From: Natronospira bacteriovora
Lineage (GTDB): Bacteria > Pseudomonadota > Gammaproteobacteria > Natronospirales > Natronospiraceae
Assembly (NCBI RefSeq): GCF_030848495.1
Contig: NZ_JAVDDT010000007.1
Coordinates: forward strand, 124,001-188,000
Reading direction: 5' to 3'
DNA length: 64,000 nt
Shown here: in pieces, positions 58,968-64,000 of the stretch
How positions within the stretch are numbered: position 1 is the stretch's first letter
Layout of the letters: every line of letters starts with the position of its first letter
The notes under the pieces: generated by a model
Database searches by the model: none
Told to the model about the DNA's origin: nothing
What the model saw: the letters and a program-made list of their open reading frames with translations, nothing else
Translations under genes and position numbers: made by a program

Positions 58968-59837
58968 CTAGAACGTCCCCGCATCCAGGAAGCCAAACAG
59001 CACCGCCGCGGCCAGCAGCCAGAGGTAGAAGGAGAAGACCCGCAGGCGGGCGCGGTAGAGCAGGGCGAGGACCAACTTCAAGGCGGCAATGCCGACCACG
59101 GCGGCAGTGACAAAGCCGATGCTGAGGGCGGTCAGGCTCATGCCGTTGAGGCCATTGCCGGTGACCACCTCGACGCTCTGCACCAGGGTGGCGGCCAGGA
59201 TGGTGGGTATGGCCAGGAAGAAGCTGTACTGGGCGGCCCAGCGGCGCTTGACCCCGGCCAGCAGGGCGAAGGTGATGGTCATGCCACTGCGGCTCAGTCC
59301 GGGTACCAGGGAAAGACCCTGGGCCAGACCGATCCAGGCGGCGGTGCCGAGGCGAATCCGCTTCAGACCCACCGGCAAGTGGCGCAGGCGATCCGTCCAC
59401 CAGAGCAGGACGCCCGTCAGGGTGAGGGTGCCGGCCACCAGGACGGGGTTGGCGAAGAATCGCTCGAAGAAGAACTTGAAGCTCAGGCCAATGATGCCGG
59501 TGACCAGCACGGAAAAGAGGCAGAGCAGGAACAGGCGCAGAAAGAGGTAATGCCAGGGGGCGTGGCCCCCCTCACTCAGCCACTGCCAGGTGTCGCTTAA
59601 GATTCGACGCACGAATTCGAACAGGCTGTGCCAGAAGACCACCACGATGGAGACCAGGGTGCCCACATGGACCACCAGGTCGAACAGGATCATCTCGGCG
59701 CTGTCCGGTGCTGGCAGGTCGTGGCCGGCGCCGATCAGCCAGTGCTGGGCGATCACCAGGTGAGCGGTGGAGCTCACCGGAATGAACATGAACAGGCCCT
59801 GGATGATCCCCAGCAGCAGTGCAATCCACAATGCCAT
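58968..59837 (-). CDS. uppP: undecaprenyl-diphosphatase UppP/BacA, variant motif
   Basis: A 289-residue membrane phosphatase recycling the lipid carrier of cell-wall synthesis. The second active-site motif PGLSRSG is intact and His26 is present in STAHL. In the first motif the usual (E/Q)xxxE reads Gln13-Gly-Leu-Phe-Met17, so the second glutamate is missing. It is convergent with mgtE. Confidence is high for the family; activity is less sure. Confidence 0.92.
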   Translation of the reverse strand: MALWIALLLGIIQGLFMFIPVSSTAHLVIAQHWLIGAGHDLPAPDSAEMILFDLVVHVGTLVSIVVVFWHSLFEFVRRILSDTWQWLSEGGHAPWHYLFLRLFLLCLFSVLVTGIIGLSFKFFFERFFANPVLVAGTLTLTGVLLWWTDRLRHLPVGLKRIRLGTAAWIGLAQGLSLVPGLSRSGMTITFALLAGVKRRWAAQYSFFLAIPTILAATLVQSVEVVTGNGLNGMSLTALSIGFVTAAVVGIAALKLVLALLYRARLRVFSFYLWLLAAAVLFGFLDAGTF

Positions 59838-59884
59838 CAGTCGGTCGGACTCCCTTGCAATTGGCCTTGCAGCCTAGCGTCAAT

Positions 59885-60460
59885 TCAGGCGTTGTTGAAG
59901 CCCGTCTCCCAGAGAATCCACAGGCCAATGGCGATGAAGACCAGAGCGGCCAGCACGCGCACCGTGCGCATGGGGATGCGGTCGGCGAACTTGTGGCCCA
60001 GCCAGATCACGGGGGCATTGACCAGCAACATGGCAAAGGTGGCGCCCATCATGACCGGAATCACGGTCTCGAAATGGGCGGCCATGGCCATGGAAGTGAG
60101 CTGGGTCTTGTCCCCGATCTCCATCAGAAAGAAGGTGATCATGGCCGTGACAAAGGCGCCTCGACCGGTCTCGCGGGGGCGATCGTCGGCGTGTGCCTCC
60201 TCCGGCACCAGCACCCAGATGCCCATGCCGACGAACAGGGCACCGACGATCCAGCCCAGCACCTGCTGATCCACGAACTGACCGATGCTCATGCCGACGC
60301 CGGCCGACAGCCCATGAATGCCCACCGAGGCGACCGCCAGGCCGGCCAGCACGGCCCAGGGTTTGCGAAACCGGACGGCCAGCAGCAAGGCGAGCAGCTG
60401 GGTGCGATCACCCAGTTCGGCCAGAGACACGGCGGCGAGGGAGAGAATAAAGGCTTCCAT
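59885..60460 (-). CDS. GDT1/TMEM165 family cation transporter (UPF0016)
   Basis: A 191-residue membrane protein with six helices and the two family motifs ELGDRT (15-20) and EIGDKT (114-119). Relatives exchange Mn2+ or Ca2+ for protons; bacterial members often export manganese. The ATG at 60460 fits the first helix; upstream codons overlap the folA promoter side and are rejected. It is divergent from folA, 61 bases apart. Confidence 0.92.
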   Translation of the reverse strand: MEAFILSLAAVSLAELGDRTQLLALLLAVRFRKPWAVLAGLAVASVGIHGLSAGVGMSIGQFVDQQVLGWIVGALFVGMGIWVLVPEEAHADDRPRETGRGAFVTAMITFFLMEIGDKTQLTSMAMAAHFETVIPVMMGATFAMLLVNAPVIWLGHKFADRIPMRTVRVLAALVFIAIGLWILWETGFNNA

Positions 60461-60521
60461 GGCGGCGTAGGGTATCATTGGCGCCCGTGAATCGGTATCA
60501 ACTTCGGCAAGCGAGAGACGT

Positions 60522-61010
60522 ATGGAGATTGTTCTGGTAGCCGCCATGGCCCGCCATCATGTCATCGGCCGTGACGGCGGCATGCCCTGGCATCTGCCGG
60601 CCGACCTGGCCCACTTCAAGCGGGTCACGCTCAATCACCCGGTCATCATGGGGCGCAAGACCTTTGAGTCCATCGGCTTTGCCCTGCCCAAGCGCCGCAA
60701 CATCGTGGTGACGCGCAACCCCGAAGCGGAATTTCCGGGTGCCGAGGTGGCCACTTCACTGGAGGAGGCCCTGGCCAGGGTGGCGGACAGCGAGACCGTG
60801 ATGGTCATCGGCGGCGGTCAGCTCTACCGCGAGGCCTTGCCCCGTGCGACCCGTCTGGAACTGACCTTCATCGATGCCGAGATCGACGGGGATACGGCGT
60901 TCCCGGCATGGTCATCCGAACAATGGGGCGAAGTCAGCCGTGAGCATCGGCCGGCGGATGAAAAGAATGCCCATGATCTGGCATTCGTGACGCTGGAACG
61001 GAAGGGGTGA
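60522..61010 (+). CDS. folA: dihydrofolate reductase
   Basis: A 162-residue enzyme with the GRDGGMPWHLPADLAHFK motif (catalytic Asp28) and GRKTFESIG. It reduces dihydrofolate made by ThyA. Its stop abuts the convergent DUF3299 gene with no space. Confidence 0.97.
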   Translation: MEIVLVAAMARHHVIGRDGGMPWHLPADLAHFKRVTLNHPVIMGRKTFESIGFALPKRRNIVVTRNPEAEFPGAEVATSLEEALARVADSETVMVIGGGQLYREALPRATRLELTFIDAEIDGDTAFPAWSSEQWGEVSREHRPADEKNAHDLAFVTLERKG

Positions 61011-61532
61011 TCATTCCCTTACTCGTCGGGCATCATTCAGGCGATAGAACAATCCGTAGGGATCATCCTCCAGCACCTCCAGTTCGCCCTCCAGTAGCAC
61101 GGCATCCCAGCTGAAGCGGATGGGGTTCTTGGCACGGGTTTCGATGATGTAGCCAGCGCCGGCGGGCAGGCAGTAGGGGCAGCTGGGTGGCAGGGCGGTG
61201 AACAGGAACTCCGCCATCCATTCCTGGTTCTGCATGGGATAGATGAAGCCCTTGATGCGGATGGTCTGGCCATCCAGGGCCTTGACCTCATCCGGGTAAT
61301 CCGGGCGCAGGAAGCTGCGTCGGTTGACGATCTCCACGATTTCCTCGGTACTGCCGAGCAGATCCCAGCTGACCGCGCCTTCCGGGGTGGGCGGTACCAG
61401 GTGGGCAAAGTCATCGAAGGTGGCGTCTTCCGGTGGTGGCTCGCTGGCCAGTTCCTCATCGGTGAGCTGGGCCCATGCCGCAACGGGCAGGCTCAGGGCA
61501 AGCAGAAGCAGGACTGAAAGAATGGTTCGCAT
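61011..61532 (-). CDS. DUF3299 periplasmic protein of the Zur-linked ABC system
   Basis: A 173-residue protein with a signal peptide (about 1-21) and a CPYC motif (Cys118, Cys121) that could bind metal or heme-like ligands. It follows the ABC permease by 18 bases on the same strand. In Pseudomonas aeruginosa a DUF3299 protein is part of the Zur-controlled PA4063-PA4066 operon, as I recall, so a role in zinc handling is likely but not proven. No lipobox is seen. Confidence 0.8.
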   Translation of the reverse strand: MRTILSVLLLLALSLPVAAWAQLTDEELASEPPPEDATFDDFAHLVPPTPEGAVSWDLLGSTEEIVEIVNRRSFLRPDYPDEVKALDGQTIRIKGFIYPMQNQEWMAEFLFTALPPSCPYCLPAGAGYIIETRAKNPIRFSWDAVLLEGELEVLEDDPYGLFYRLNDARRVRE

Positions 61533-61550
61533 TGACGTCTGACTCCGGTG

Positions 61551-62809
<1,259 letters not shown>

Positions 62810-62813
<4 letters not shown>

Positions 62814-63490
62814 CGATCGCCTCCCAGCCGAAGCTGATGGGGGAAGTGATCGGCGATGCGGGCATCGTGCGTGGATACGAGCAGGCTGGCACCATGATGG
62901 TCAGCCTCTTCCATCAGCAGGCGAATCACCGCTTCGGCATTGTCATCATCCAGGGCTGAAGTGGGTTCATCCGCCAGGATCAGGTCCGGGTGATTGATCA
63001 GTGCCCGGGCAATGGCCACCCGCTGCTTCTCGCCCTGACTCAGAGTGTGAGGCCAGGCACGCGCCAGACCCGACAGGCCCAGGCGGTCCAGCAGCTCGAG
63101 GGCGGGGCGACGGCGGTCGCCGCGGGTACCCAGCCAGCCGGCCAGGCGCAGATTGTCTTCCACGGTCAGGCCTTCCAGCAGGTGAAAATCCTGAAATACC
63201 AGCCCGATGCGTCGTGCCCGGAATCGATCCCGCTGGCGACTGCCCTTCGTCAGCAATCCCTCACCCAGCACGGTCAACTGCCCTTCAGCGCTGACATCGA
63301 GCCCCGCAATCAGATGCAGCAGGGTTGTCTTGCCGCAGCCGGAAGGTCCCTGCAGGAGCCCGTGGCCGGAGGCCGGCAAGGCCCAATGGTGGATGTGGAA
63401 GAGCTCGCGCTCCCCGCGTCGGCAGCGCAGGTTCTTCACCTCGACCGCAGCGAGGCCGGATGGCTGCTCCCTGGTGGATGATTCGCTCAT
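62810..63490 (-). CDS. ABC transporter ATP-binding protein (LolD/MacB type)
   Basis: A 226-residue ATPase: Walker A GPSGCGKT at 48-55, signature LSQGEKQ at 150-156, Walker B LILADEP at 170-176. It drives the adjacent permease, with which it overlaps by four bases. First gene of the leftward operon, starting 60 bases from a Zur-like palindrome shared with zur. Confidence 0.92.
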
Positions 63491-63549
63491 GAACCGCTGT
63501 CCGCTCCCTGGCAGGGGCCGGCACCAAACTGGCCGGATGGTGGATTAAG

Positions 63550-63564
63550 TGTTATATTGTAACG
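63550..63564. promoter_or_regulatory. probable Zur box between the ABC operon and zur
   Basis: TGTTATATTGTAACG, with arms TGTTA/TAACG, lies in the 117-base divergent region. It is placed to control both directions. Confidence 0.72.
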
Positions 63565-63607
63565 GTAATAGAATGCGGCACAATAGGGTTTTTGCGGAGG
63601 ATCCGGC

Positions 63608-64000
63608 ATGGCCGCCCAGGCTCACAATCACCAACACTGTATTCGCAACGCGCTGGCCAGCGCCGAGCGCGTGTGCGCCGAGCGGGGCGCGCGCCTCACG
63701 CCCTTGCGCAAGCGGGTGCTGGAGCTGATCTGGGAAAGCCACGAGGCCATCAAGGCCTACGATCTGCTGGATCGCCTGGGCGACGAGGGCGGCAGCGCCA
63801 AACCGCCCACGGTCTATCGCGCCCTGGAATTCCTCCTGGCCCAGGGGCTGATTCATCGAATCGAGAGCGAGAACGCCTACGTGGGCTGCCGGCATCCCGA
63901 ACGTACCCACGAATTCCAGTTGCTGATCTGTGACGATTGCCGTCATGTGGAAGAGATTTCCGTGGCCGGGGTGACCAGGGCCCTGGGCGAGCAGGCCCTC
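63608..64000 (+). CDS. zur: zinc uptake regulator Zur, N-terminal part
   Basis: A Fur-family repressor cut by the window end after 131 residues. The winged helix spans about 25-85 (LTPLRKRVLELIWES, PPTVYRALEFLLAQGLIHRIES), and the structural zinc motif CDDC is at 108-111. Cys94 and His97 in YVGCRHPERTH suit the regulatory zinc site. GGAGG precedes the ATG. The neighbouring Zur box and metal-linked ABC operon favour Zur over Fur. Confidence 0.92.
   Translation, partial: MAAQAHNHQHCIRNALASAERVCAERGARLTPLRKRVLELIWESHEAIKAYDLLDRLGDEGGSAKPPTVYRALEFLLAQGLIHRIESENAYVGCRHPERTHEFQLLICDDCRHVEEISVAGVTRALGEQAL

Overview
The window looks like chromosomal core DNA from a GC-rich gammaproteobacterium. The supporting signs are a cbb3 oxidase operon with an FNR box, a LexA-controlled recA-recX, the alaS / csrA / tRNA-Ser(GCT) / tRNA-Arg(ACG) order, glycine cleavage genes with a split gcvP, phhAB, ubiquinone-type hydroxylase, BamD and Lgt. 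Proteins rich in Asp/Glu and the overall gene content suggest a moderately halophilic or haloalkaliphilic relative of the Ectothiorhodospiraceae or Natronospira, but that placement is inference only. There is no rRNA operon, prophage, CRISPR array or complete insertion sequence.

Layout. 1-6132: cbb3-oxidase operon read leftward (ccoNOQP, a small membrane protein, ccoG, ccoH, start of ccoI) behind an FNR-type promoter. 6400-8630: parvulin and a PilS-like kinase. 8794-12621: sucCD and nadE. 12694-19398: bamD, rluD-pgeF, a Zur-box-preceded ZIP transporter, clpB and a CPBP protease. 19565-25457: aspS, DUF502, a zinc-ribbon protein, an SDR, nudB and a lipase-like hydrolase. 25658-31240: mutS, pncC, thpR, recA-recX. 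31583-35500: alaS, csrA and two tRNA genes, each followed by an unusual element that repeats the tRNA 3' end. 36008-43501: ubiquinone hydroxylase, phhAB, ispG, an MFS transporter and a DUF885 lipoprotein. 43783-50077: gcvT-gcvH-gcvPA-tpx-gcvPB and a PfkB kinase. 50104-52899: a tandem HtrA-like protease resembling fungal Nma111. 53153-58898: rlmI, lgt-thyA, a candidate small RNA, an outer-membrane protein and mgtE. 58968-64000: uppP with a substituted motif, a GDT1-type transporter, folA, and a divergent ABC system (with a His-rich loop) and zur that share a Zur box.

The most unusual content lies between the genes. Several families of 70-260 bp elements have inverted arms made of short tandem units of 6, 7, 9, 10 or 11 bp, and many enclose a REP-like pair whose small stems covary. 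One family (three copies of about 175 bp) has arms of exactly four heptads, each heptad one of two words. Copies flank single genes as pairs (nudB, the MFS gene, rlmI), and in three cases an arm supplies the stop codon of the neighbouring gene. A hexamer used in one family also occurs in frame inside the ABC permease. The tRNA-linked elements share a hairpin with a compensatory base-pair change and a conserved CGGGA loop; they and further hairpins expose GGA in loops directly downstream of csrA.
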